DNA from: Porphyromonadaceae bacterium UBA2751
GTDB taxonomy: Bacteria; Bacteroidota; Bacteroidia; Bacteroidales; Muribaculaceae
DNA length: 54,347 nucleotides
Assembly (NCBI GenBank): GCA_002353285.1
Contig: DEJJ01000020.1
Span: 1-54,347 of the forward strand
Direction of reading: 5' to 3'
The notes under the pieces were generated by a model. That model saw only the letters and a program-made list of their open reading frames with translations. It was not told where the DNA came from and did no database searches. The position numbers and the translations under genes are program-made. This document shows, in pieces, positions 43,355 to 50,827 of this stretch. Within the stretch, counting starts at the first letter, position 1. Each line of letters begins with the position of its first letter.

Positions 43355-43362
43355 CAAAATTA
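43355..43362 (-). promoter_or_regulatory. promoter -7 box of the topoisomerase operon
   Basis: On the minus strand this reads TAATTTTG, 47 nt upstream of the topoisomerase A start. Confidence 0.5.
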
Positions 43363-44060
43363 GTAATTTTTGGTGAGAAAAACGATATTAAAAAATAAAA
43401 AGTTTGGTCAAACAACTTACACAACCTGGAAACAACTTGCACAATTGGCTTTAATCAATGCATAATGCACACGTTAGATACTGGGTGGGTCGCCTGCGGC
43501 GAGAAATTAAACCGTTCGCTTTGCTCACTCAAAATTAAATTATTTTTGGATGCTGGTGGAGTCGACTGCGGTTTATTCAAAGCACAATAACGTTAGATAC
43601 TGGGTGGGTCGCCTGCGGTTTATTCAATGAATAATGCACGATGCTCAATTTTGCCGGCTTGCGCCGGAAATTGAGTCGAGTTTCAATGCCCTTTGGGCAC
43701 CGCACACCACGCTTCGCGTGACTTATGCTTTGAAATCTCCCCGAGCTAAAGGTTAGAGCTTCGCTAAAATTAATATGGTGCTTCGCACTAAAATTTTTTG
43801 TTATGAATTTTAGAGTCGAAGACTCTCTAATTTTCATGTGTGCAGCACATGGCAAAAAGTATGGTAGTTTTCCTCTCAAAAAGCTGCACCTATCGGTGTC
43901 GAAAAGCCCTTAATCAATGCATAATTCATAATGCACAATGCACAATGGGGGCTGCGCCTTGAGTTAATGCATAATTCATAATGCACAATGCATAATGGGG
44001 CTGCGCGCGGATGCTTTATTTATCTCAAAAAGCTGCACCTATCGGTGACGAAAAGCTGGC
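43363..44060. repeat. non-coding recombinogenic repeat region
   Basis: No gene is credible here. A 29-bp direct repeat starting ACGTTAGATACTGGGTGGG lies at 43471-43499 and 43590-43618, with a degraded unit between. A 41-bp unit (AATGCATAATTC to GGCTGCGC) repeats at 43916-43956 and 43966-44006. A 34-bp unit containing AGCTGCACCTATCGGTG lies at 43874-43907 and 44023-44056 and reappears at about 46547 and 47225. Tiny hairpins occur at 43645-43676 (CCGGC-ttgc-GCCGG inside CTCAATTT/AAATTGAG), 43687-43699, 43708-43720, 43778-43788, 43812-43826 and 43836-43850. Confidence 0.75.
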
Positions 44061-44738
44061 TTACGCCATTTCTTTTATAGTAATCCAAACATCAAGTTTC
44101 TTGATGTTAGATGTGTCGTTGTCGTTCACTTGAATGCATTCTTCTTTTGTTCGATGAATCTGATCTGGGAAGTCACATATAATTTCACCAGCTATGTCAT
44201 TTACCATTTCATAATCTTCTTCAACAGGCAAAGAGTTAACATAGGCTATTATATGTAAGAGTTTATTGTTGACTCCTAAAGTCACAGCAACCAAATTAGG
44301 CCTCAGGTTGCTCTCAATCGCCCTTTGTGCCGACCATTTTAATGTGTCTTTATCATTTTTTTCCATTCTTTTTGAGTCACTGAACCGATTGCCACGTTTA
44401 TTATATCTAATTAAAAACCATTCGTATACACCAATTAGAACGAAAGACAAAAACATATAAGCCCAAGAGCGATATGGCATAGCTTGAACGCCCGATATCC
44501 AATAAGCAAAACAAATTAGATAAGGTATGAAAAAATAAATCTTACGTCTTGATAAAAGAAGATTAATTAACAGGACAATTAGTAAAGAAACAAATAAAAC
44601 AACAGCACCAAAACGGAAAGTTATACCCATAGCCACATCTTGTTTGGCTAAAGGGCACACCCAGTTTATTAGATCAATGCCTAATAAAAAGATTACACAA
44701 ATAATAATATTCAAGATTATTAGTAATATAACTCTCAT
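44061..44738 (-). CDS. membrane protein of unknown function
   Basis: The 225-residue product starts at MRVILLIILN (ATG 44736-44738). An alternative in-frame ATG at 44771 would overlap the upstream stop codon and add 11 residues, but that stretch is the conserved promoter/start module and reads Met-Ala-Lys-stop in another frame. Four hydrophobic helices lie in residues 1-110 and a soluble C-terminal domain (about 130-225; IKKLDVWITIKEMA) follows. I do not recognise the family. The gene is A/T-rich relative to its housekeeping neighbours, suggesting transfer. Confidence 0.6.
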   Translation of the reverse strand: MRVILLIILNIIICVIFLLGIDLINWVCPLAKQDVAMGITFRFGAVVLFVSLLIVLLINLLLSRRKIYFFIPYLICFAYWISGVQAMPYRSWAYMFLSFVLIGVYEWFLIRYNKRGNRFSDSKRMEKNDKDTLKWSAQRAIESNLRPNLVAVTLGVNNKLLHIIAYVNSLPVEEDYEMVNDIAGEIICDFPDQIHRTKEECIQVNDNDTSNIKKLDVWITIKEMA

Positions 44739-44764
44739 TTTGATATTATTTTGCCATAATTCAA

Positions 44765-45397
44765 TTACCAATATTCCACTTCATATATTGCTTCCTGAAT
44801 TTGCAAATCATCATTTATGCTATACATCCATTCAGGTCCTCCATCTGTTGCCATTACAGGTTCTTTACCCAAGACAAAACTTCTTGTTTGAGATTTTGGT
44901 TGGAACAACGACTGTTTCTGCTCTGTTGATAATTTTATATCATCGCGCACAATGAAATTGTAACCATCCAAATTAAAGCAGCAGAAGACTCGACTCTTAA
45001 TATCACTAATGATGCCAACATACGGAGTTGTGTCAAAATCGGTATAAAAAGATACATGATTTGTATGTTTTGGAGAAAAACACATTACTACTATACCATA
45101 CTCAGTAGAGTATTTGTTTCTCACAAGAATGGGCACAATACGGGTCTTAATTAACTCTATATAATTTGTGTCAATCAATTCAGCGAGTCTTACTTTAACT
45201 ACAATCGAATCATTGCTATTTTCATATGGTTCTATGATAGCAGAATCATTGAGCGTTGGTTTTGGGACTGATACTTGTTTTGACGTTGAATTTGAGCCTT
45301 TTGAACTTGATAACTCTTTTTGCCCTCTACCACCACAAGAAAGCAACAAGCCACAACAAGCTATTGCAAGAATTATATGTAATCTTAGTTTTGCCAT
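44765..45397 (-). CDS. lipoprotein of unknown function, shared-leader family member 1
   Basis: The 210-residue lipoprotein begins MAKLRLHIILAIACCGLLLSC, almost identical to the signal peptide of the 46090-46503 gene, while the mature parts are unrelated. After a Ser/Lys-rich linker (SSSKGSNSTSKQ) a domain of mixed strands follows (VVKVRLAELIDTNYIELIKTRIVPILVRNKY). A minus-strand TATCTTTG box at 45430-45423 lies only 26 nt upstream. Function is unknown. Confidence 0.65.
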   Translation of the reverse strand: MAKLRLHIILAIACCGLLLSCGGRGQKELSSSKGSNSTSKQVSVPKPTLNDSAIIEPYENSNDSIVVKVRLAELIDTNYIELIKTRIVPILVRNKYSTEYGIVVMCFSPKHTNHVSFYTDFDTTPYVGIISDIKSRVFCCFNLDGYNFIVRDDIKLSTEQKQSLFQPKSQTRSFVLGKEPVMATDGGPEWMYSINDDLQIQEAIYEVEYW

Positions 45398-45422
45398 AAT
45401 TCAATCAGTTTTCTGCCATCGG

Positions 45423-45430
45423 CAAAGATA
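45423..45430 (-). promoter_or_regulatory. promoter -7 box, shared-leader module copy
   Basis: TATCTTTG on the minus strand, followed by GCCGATGGCAGAAAACTG and TTGAATTATGGCA, is one of five near-identical modules in this island. No TTTG is present at the -33 spacing. Confidence 0.55.
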
Positions 45431-45445
45431 GCGATAGTTCATTAA

Positions 45446-46075
45446 TTAAAAATGAAAAGTCTCATAATTAATATCAACTTTTAAATCTTTTGCCAGCTTT
45501 TCAATTTCATTTTTCTTAGCTTTCATATTGTTTAATGGTTCTAAACACCTCTTTGAATTACACCAAAAAGGTTCAATCTCATTGCAATAAATCGCTACTG
45601 CTCCTTTATCTTCAACTACTTTTATAGAATCGGCTTTAGGATAGCAATATATTTCAATCTGTTTTTCTATGATTCCTTCATTTTTTAAAAGGACAATCAG
45701 ATAATTACCAATCGCAGGTTCATCCATTTCTTGTCTTATCAAATAATCGCCATCGGAGCAGCATTTTTTGGGAGGAAGAAGGGTGTCTAATCCCTGTCCC
45801 TGTAAGAAAACACTGAATCCCGCACTGGCCACAAAGAAAACTGCGCAGTATATCTTAAAAAGCAACCAGTGCTTGAACTGCTTGTTTATAAGAAAAAACA
45901 AAACCAATGATGAGAGAATCGTTACCCAAACTATCATGTAACCTAAGCCCCATCGCAAATGTTCACTTCGTTTTAGCGAGAATAGTAAAACGACACAGAT
46001 TGCCAGACAGATAAGATGAATAGCAAACAGCCACTTCACTATCATGCGACGATTAGTTATTAACAACTGTTTCAT
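45446..46075 (-). CDS. membrane protein of unknown function
   Basis: The 209-residue product starts at MKQLLITNRRM (ATG 46073-46075). A TTG at 46091-46093 overlaps the upstream stop and would add six residues. Three membrane helices lie in about residues 11-95 (WLFAIHLICLAICVVLLFS, GYMIVWVTILSSLVLFFLI, IYCAVFFVASAGFSVFL), then a Cys-containing soluble domain (KKCCSDGDYLIRQ, YCNEIEPFWCNSKRCLEPL). Tight coupling to the preceding lipoprotein gene suggests a lipoprotein/membrane-protein pair. No family is recognised. Confidence 0.6.
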   Translation of the reverse strand: MKQLLITNRRMIVKWLFAIHLICLAICVVLLFSLKRSEHLRWGLGYMIVWVTILSSLVLFFLINKQFKHWLLFKIYCAVFFVASAGFSVFLQGQGLDTLLPPKKCCSDGDYLIRQEMDEPAIGNYLIVLLKNEGIIEKQIEIYCYPKADSIKVVEDKGAVAIYCNEIEPFWCNSKRCLEPLNNMKAKKNEIEKLAKDLKVDINYETFHF

Positions 46076-46089
46076 AATAAAAGGTTTTA

Positions 46090-46503
46090 TCAATTAGACA
46101 ATAATGGTTCTTTTGACTCAAAGAAAGCATGCTGGAAGTTATTGTCGGTGGGATAACCCGAAATATTTTTGCGGCACCAGTCTTCTTTTAAGGAAAAGTG
46201 AGTGCTCTCATCACCATCTTTATAGATACAGACATCTAACGTGTCATTATTGTTTCTATTGACAAAGGTAAACAAGTTCACTGCAGCTCCTTTCATTTGC
46301 CCATTAATTCTTTCGGATTGAGAGACTTTACTAAGAATTTCTTTGGGATTGGCAGACGGCGGAAGATTGTAGCCATATGCCGATTTAAACGACACGAACT
46401 CATAATTGTCAATGTCGATATCAGCTGTCGTCTTCTTACAACCAGGTAGCAACAAGCCCAAACAAGCTATTGCAAGAATTATATGTAATCTTAGTTTTGT
46501 CAT
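46090..46503 (-). CDS. lipoprotein of unknown function, shared-leader family member 2
   Basis: The 137-residue lipoprotein has the family signal peptide MTKLRLHIILAIACLGLLLPGC. The mature region (about 115 residues, YEFVSFKSAYGYNLPPSANP, VNRNNNDTLDVCIYKDGD) shows no recognised domain. Its promoter/start region is a copy of the shared module (TATCTTTG at 46536-46529) and is preceded by an orphan second module at 46603-46647. Confidence 0.62.
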   Translation of the reverse strand: MTKLRLHIILAIACLGLLLPGCKKTTADIDIDNYEFVSFKSAYGYNLPPSANPKEILSKVSQSERINGQMKGAAVNLFTFVNRNNNDTLDVCIYKDGDESTHFSLKEDWCRKNISGYPTDNNFQHAFFESKEPLLSN

Positions 46504-46650
46504 AATTCAATCTGTTTTTTGCCATCGGCAAAGATATTAATATAATCTCACAAAGCGGCACCTATCGGTGTCGAAAAGCTGGCTTACGCCAGATTATTTA
46601 TATTATCTTGCCATAATTCAATCTGTTTTCTGCCATCGGCAAAGATAGCG
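46501..46650 (-). repeat. duplicated promoter/start module, copy A
   Basis: Reading minus: an orphan TATCTTTG box (46647-46640), GCCGATGGCAG, then a four-codon frame Met-Ala-Arg-stop (46614-46603), a CTGGC-gtaa-GCCAG hairpin, a CACC-gata-GGTG hairpin, and a second TATCTTTG box (46536-46529) leading into the lipoprotein gene. The arrangement is repeated at 47180-47320. Confidence 0.75.
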
Positions 46651-46669
46651 GTTTTTCGTTAAATATCAT

Positions 46670-47182
46670 TTATTTACTTTTGCTTAAACGATTCTTTTTT
46701 ATGACAAACACCTTCTTAATCAAGTAGATGATTGTCAATGTTATATACGTATAAATTAGTTGGGCTTCGGCTGTGCACCACCATTTCTGCCCATACCAGT
46801 TTATTGTCCTTCCATCGGGCATAACCTCACTAAAATTTCCATAGCATATGTCCTGCGGAATTCTGTTGATTATAAAGTCAATAACATAATACACCACAAG
46901 ATACAGAATGCATTCCACAATGCACCAGCGACTTGTTGTGAGTACGCTGCGGTCTATTTTTGTGAAGTACAAGAATATTATAAACAGCAAATTAAACCAA
47001 GCCAAAACACCTGGCACTAAAAAAAGAGCAACACCCATACCATAGCCTAGCGAGCCATCTTCATTGGAGTCGGTAAAAACCAGCGCTCCAATATACATAA
47101 CAAACATAACAAGTAGCCAAGTGACTACAGTGATGAGATAAGCACGCACAAAATGCCAGAACTTCAACTTTTCCTCAGCCAT
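46670..47182 (-). CDS. multi-spanning membrane protein of unknown function
   Basis: The 170-residue protein has about four to five membrane helices (YLITVVTWLLVMFVMYIGALV, ALFLVPGVLAWFNLLFIIFLY, CILYLVVYYVIDFII, LIYTYITLTIIYLI) and a Trp-rich extracytoplasmic loop (INWYGQKWWCTAEAQ). Its start region is another copy of the shared module (TTGAATTATGGC with TATCTTTG at 47215-47208). It is A/T-rich. No family is recognised. Confidence 0.6.
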   Translation of the reverse strand: MAEEKLKFWHFVRAYLITVVTWLLVMFVMYIGALVFTDSNEDGSLGYGMGVALFLVPGVLAWFNLLFIIFLYFTKIDRSVLTTSRWCIVECILYLVVYYVIDFIINRIPQDICYGNFSEVMPDGRTINWYGQKWWCTAEAQLIYTYITLTIIYLIKKVFVIKKNRLSKSK

Positions 47183-47320
47183 AATTCAATCTGTTTTTTG
47201 CCATCGGCAAAGATATTAATAAAATCTCACAAAGCTGCACCTATCGGTGTCGAAAAGCTGGCTTACGCCAGATTATTTATATTATCTTGCCATACAGTTA
47301 TCTGCTATCGGCAAAGATAG
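47180..47320 (-). repeat. duplicated promoter/start module, copy B
   Basis: Same order as copy A: orphan TATCTTTG (47319-47312), Met-Ala-Arg-stop (47293-47282), the GTAA-loop and GATA-loop hairpins, then TATCTTTG (47215-47208) and the start of the 170-residue membrane protein. Confidence 0.75.
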
Positions 47321-47333
47321 CGGTTTTTTATAA

Positions 47334-47996
47334 CTATAGAGAATTATTGTATTTCAACAATAAAGCGTTGGCGCGTTCGACGATGCTTGGGAGTTTCGTG
47401 GCATTACCATTTTTCACGCAATTGCTCAAATCATTCATGATATGAACAAGCTCTAAACACAATGTCCCCTCATTGGGGATCCAGCACTCGGCTGCAGCCT
47501 TTTTAACCATGAAAACATGTGTGGTTCCGTCTTTTCTGACCTGATTTTCATCTGGTCGCATAAACCTTGAGTCATAAACAAAAGCCTCGAGAAGATTCTT
47601 TATAGGCTCAACTACTTCCTGATTTACCTCAAGGGTATATTCGTTGTAATAGTCTTCTTTTAGCTTTGGTAACTTTTTTCTGTCAATTTCAAATCCATAA
47701 CCAAAATCAAATTTATACCAAACATTAAATTTAGCTTCACGCAGCACAAGTATTCGCTCATTTTGTCTGTTTGGTCCACCAGGAATCCAGCATTTTAGAG
47801 CATACTCATTTGTGAAGGATGGAGTGCATATATAGGCGAATTCATTCCACTGCCCAATCAATAATTCTGAAAGATACACATCGTAAATACTAGTATATGG
47901 ACTATATATGCCTGAACTAGCTGGCACTAACCTGTCTTGAGCCTTGCCACTAAATGCAGCTAAACTTAGTAAAATTATAAGCAATATCTTTTTCAT
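47334..47996 (-). CDS. secreted protein of unknown function
   Basis: The 220-residue product starts at MKKILLIILLSLAAFSGKAQ (ATG 47994-47996), a clear signal peptide. A longer frame to 48056 would put 20 residues in front of it and across the promoter box. The mature part includes a Tyr-rich segment (GIYSPYTSIYDVYLSELLIGQW) and a C-terminal helical region (LCLELVHIMNDLSNCVKNG). No family is recognised. It is the first gene of the A/T-rich island on this strand. Confidence 0.65.
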   Translation of the reverse strand: MKKILLIILLSLAAFSGKAQDRLVPASSGIYSPYTSIYDVYLSELLIGQWNEFAYICTPSFTNEYALKCWIPGGPNRQNERILVLREAKFNVWYKFDFGYGFEIDRKKLPKLKEDYYNEYTLEVNQEVVEPIKNLLEAFVYDSRFMRPDENQVRKDGTTHVFMVKKAAAECWIPNEGTLCLELVHIMNDLSNCVKNGNATKLPSIVERANALLLKYNNSL

Positions 47997-48053
47997 TTTT
48001 TTTGGTTTAAGTTGTGGAACGATGGGGTAGCTGTGAATGCAAAGTTGTTTTTG

Positions 48054-48061
48054 CAAAGATA
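48054..48061 (-). promoter_or_regulatory. promoter -7 box of the 47334 gene
   Basis: TATCTTTG on the minus strand, 57 nt before the chosen start. It is not part of the shared start module. Confidence 0.5.
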
Positions 48062-48139
48062 CAACATTTTTCTTAAAAAGTTACATCTCCATGCCACGGG
48101 GCATGAAGATGTAACAAGATGCTTAGAATAAAGCTGTGA

Positions 48140-50242
48140 TTACCATTCTAGTGGAACGGTTAGCTTGAACGTGATGTTGCGGCCCATGTTGAAGACGCCT
48201 CGCCTGCCAGTGACGGGATTGACGTCGGTCATTTTCAGTCGGCTCAAATGGTTTTGATAGGCCTTGTCGGTAAGGTTGTTGGCGATGATGGCCAGTGTTG
48301 CCACACGGTTGCCACGATACATGATGTCGGTTCCCGCCGAGGCGTTGAGCAGTGCATAGGCTGGCGTTGCGGTTTCGGTTCCATAAGCCTCGTAGAAATG
48401 ATTCTGCTTGAAATTATAATCCAGACCTACCGAAACATAAGAGTTGTTGAACAAGCGGCCGTCGTGTGTGAACTCATATTTCACATCGGTGCGCCAGCGT
48501 GGAGCAGGTGTGAAAGGCAGGTTGTGCGACTCGGGGGGCTGGTGAAGCAGGACGGCGCGCACGAGGTCGAAAGAGGTGCCCAGATGCAGGTTGTGCATGG
48601 GATGCACGTCGATTGACAACTCGCCTCCCCACAAGCGGCTGTCGCCACTGTCGAAACGGAAAGTGTCGTAACCCTCTTCGACCACTTCGTTCACGCGGTG
48701 CAGGAAGATGTAGTTGTCGATGTGGCTGATGAACATGTTGAGCTGCAATGACACATACTGATTGGTGAAGTCGGCCCCGAGGTCGAACTGGAGGCTGTAT
48801 TCAGGCTTGAGGCGCTCATCGCCCAGCTCGTAACGAATTGAGCCCTCATGAACACCGTTGGAGGTGAGCTCGCTAATGTTGGGCGCACGGAAACCGCGCG
48901 ACACGTTGGCACGCAAGTCCCAGTGTGGCCCGGCATGCAGTACTGCTCCCACGCTGCCCGTCACTCCACCGAAGTTTCGGGTCATGTCGTTGAAACGCAT
49001 GTCGCCATCTTCTTCGAGGGCGTTGCTGTGCAAGTGACGGTGGTCGTAACGCAAGCCTCCGTTGAGGGTCCAACGGTCAAAATCCTTGCTGGTGGTGACG
49101 AAGATTCCAAAATCAAAGAGGTTATAGTCGGGAATAAGGAATTCCTCGCCGGCATTGAGTGAGCGCTGGTACATACCACCGATGCCGCCAGTAACACGCC
49201 AACCGTTCATGGCTCCAGTCACATAGTGCACATTGTAACTGAGAGTGTGTAGCTTGAAGTAGAGTTCATACTCATTAGGACTCTCGGCATCTTCAAATTC
49301 CTGACGGCGATTGAGCTGGTAGCCCAGCAGAGCATTGAGTTTTCCGTCGCCAATGTAGAACGAGTTGTCCCATGCCGCCTTGTAGTGGTAGACCTGCTGA
49401 TAGGGCATGCCGTGGCTATACTGCTTAAGGCGACCGTATTCACACACGAGATTGCCCGACTCCTCGTCGCGCTCACCCTCGACAATGCTGGGTGTGATGT
49501 TGTAGTAACTCAACGTGAGTCGTGAGTATCCCCATGAACGGTTGATGCCACCCATGAGTTGCGCGGCCCGCTCGTGGAACTGGCTGTTGGGCACATAACC
49601 GTCGTAGCGGTTCTTGTAGGCGTGGGCCATTTTCTCGCTATAGCGAGCGTTCCACACATTGCCATTCTTGTTGCCCGAGAAGTAAAGCGAATAGTCGAAA
49701 AGACCATTATTGGTTTGATACTCAGTCGAGAAACCAGCACGCATCTTGCCCTTGGGCACTATGGGTGATGAGTTGAACCGTAGCACGCCTGCCAGCGCGT
49801 CGCTGCCATAAACCAGACTGCCTGGGCCCTTGAGCACTTCGACCGAACTCACGCTAGCGGCATCAATCTCGATGCCATGCTCGTCGCCCCATTGCTGGCC
49901 TTCTTGACGTATTCCATCGCTCACCACCACGATTCGGTTATATCCCATGCCACGGATGACGGGTTTGGAAATGCCGCTGCCAGTGGTTATTTGCGACACA
50001 CCGGGAATGGTGGTAACGGCGTCGATAATATTGGTTGCTGAAACCGATTCTAATTGGCGTGAAGTGAACAAAGACACTGGTGCCGAAGATTCTTTTAGCT
50101 TGGTGGCACCTGTAGCTCCTGTGACCACCACTTCTTTAAGGTTAAGATGACGATAAAACACGTCGGTTGTATCGACTGTTTCCTGGCACCATGCTAGCGT
50201 GCCAAGTGCAGTCATGAGCGTAAAAAATATGTATTTTCTCAT
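48140..50242 (-). CDS. TonB-dependent outer-membrane receptor, probably metal or metal-chelate
   Basis: The 700-residue receptor has a signal peptide (cleavage near AWCQE), a TonB-box-like VVVTGATG, a plug domain (about 45-170: IIDAVTTIPGVSQITTGSGIS, RGMGYNRIVVVSDGIRQEGQQWGDEHGIEID split over the plug, VEVLKGPGSLVYGSDALAGVL) and a barrel ending FNMGRNITFKLTVPLEW with the terminal aromatic. The overall look is of the ZnuD/heme/copper receptor group rather than SusC. The upstream small His/Cys-rich protein supports a metal. The substrate is inferred. Confidence 0.85.
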   Translation of the reverse strand: MRKYIFFTLMTALGTLAWCQETVDTTDVFYRHLNLKEVVVTGATGATKLKESSAPVSLFTSRQLESVSATNIIDAVTTIPGVSQITTGSGISKPVIRGMGYNRIVVVSDGIRQEGQQWGDEHGIEIDAASVSSVEVLKGPGSLVYGSDALAGVLRFNSSPIVPKGKMRAGFSTEYQTNNGLFDYSLYFSGNKNGNVWNARYSEKMAHAYKNRYDGYVPNSQFHERAAQLMGGINRSWGYSRLTLSYYNITPSIVEGERDEESGNLVCEYGRLKQYSHGMPYQQVYHYKAAWDNSFYIGDGKLNALLGYQLNRRQEFEDAESPNEYELYFKLHTLSYNVHYVTGAMNGWRVTGGIGGMYQRSLNAGEEFLIPDYNLFDFGIFVTTSKDFDRWTLNGGLRYDHRHLHSNALEEDGDMRFNDMTRNFGGVTGSVGAVLHAGPHWDLRANVSRGFRAPNISELTSNGVHEGSIRYELGDERLKPEYSLQFDLGADFTNQYVSLQLNMFISHIDNYIFLHRVNEVVEEGYDTFRFDSGDSRLWGGELSIDVHPMHNLHLGTSFDLVRAVLLHQPPESHNLPFTPAPRWRTDVKYEFTHDGRLFNNSYVSVGLDYNFKQNHFYEAYGTETATPAYALLNASAGTDIMYRGNRVATLAIIANNLTDKAYQNHLSRLKMTDVNPVTGRRGVFNMGRNITFKLTVPLEW

Positions 50243-50341
50243 TCTGTAACAATTAAAATAGTATGTAACATGGCACTACATTCCCGCACCTAGATAGTGT
50301 GCAGAAAGCAGTGATTTTTTTATAAAAAAAACGGTTGAATG

Positions 50342-50686
50342 TTACAGAATGGCGGGTGGGGCCCGCAGAGATGTCACTCCATGATAGGCATCGACAACAG
50401 CCTCGGCCACAGGTTTGACGACAATGGCCACCATGACTGCACAGGCTTTAAACTCTTGTGGTTGAAACTCGGCTATGAAGCGCTGGCTCATGAAGCGACA
50501 AACCACGCAATCGTCGACAGGTGAGGAGTATTGCGTGATGTGGCCTGCATGATGCACATGTTCAACGCAGTCATCGCAGTCGATGGGTGTCGATGGCAGG
50601 GAGTGAATGTGAAGACAAGAAAGCAGTATGGTCGGCAGGAATACCGACAGTAGAATCCAGGCTGATATTTGCTCTCTAAGTTTCAT
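50342..50686 (-). CDS. small Cys/His-rich membrane-anchored protein, DUF2946-like
   Basis: The 114-residue protein has an N-terminal membrane segment (AWILLSVFLPTILLSCL) followed by HIHS, DCDDCVEHVHHAGH and DDCVVC, a dense Cys/His field suited to metal binding. A second hydrophobic stretch (about 83-100) precedes the C-terminal LRAPPAIL, which I associate with DUF2946-type proteins near copper or other metal receptors. It is 99 nt upstream of the TonB receptor on the same strand, so a metal-acquisition pair is likely. Confidence 0.65.
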   Translation of the reverse strand: MKLREQISAWILLSVFLPTILLSCLHIHSLPSTPIDCDDCVEHVHHAGHITQYSSPVDDCVVCRFMSQRFIAEFQPQEFKACAVMVAIVVKPVAEAVVDAYHGVTSLRAPPAIL

Positions 50687-50694
50687 TTTGGTTG

Positions 50695-50702
50695 CAAAGA
50701 TA
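50695..50702 (-). promoter_or_regulatory. promoter -7 box of the metal-receptor pair
   Basis: TATCTTTG on the minus strand, 8 nt before the start of the small Cys/His-rich gene, giving a nearly leaderless transcript. Confidence 0.5.
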
Positions 50703-50800
50703 ATGCTTTTAGGTTAAGACAAAACAAAACCGGCTGTGTATTTTTTATAGGATTAAGATTATTTGGATAAATTATTGAGTGCTGTTGAGTGTTTTTAGTG

Positions 50801-50808
50801 TACATTTG
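50801..50808 (+). promoter_or_regulatory. metallophosphoesterase promoter -7 box
   Basis: TACATTTG fits TAnnTTTG, 19 nt before the start codon. The -33 position is weak. Confidence 0.45.
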
Positions 50809-50827
50809 TGGCGTAAAATATTAAAAC

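Noticed and set aside
46501..47320. CRISPR array
   Set aside because: Only two copies of an about 145-bp module separated by a gene, with promoters inside; no regular short repeat-spacer pattern and no cas genes.
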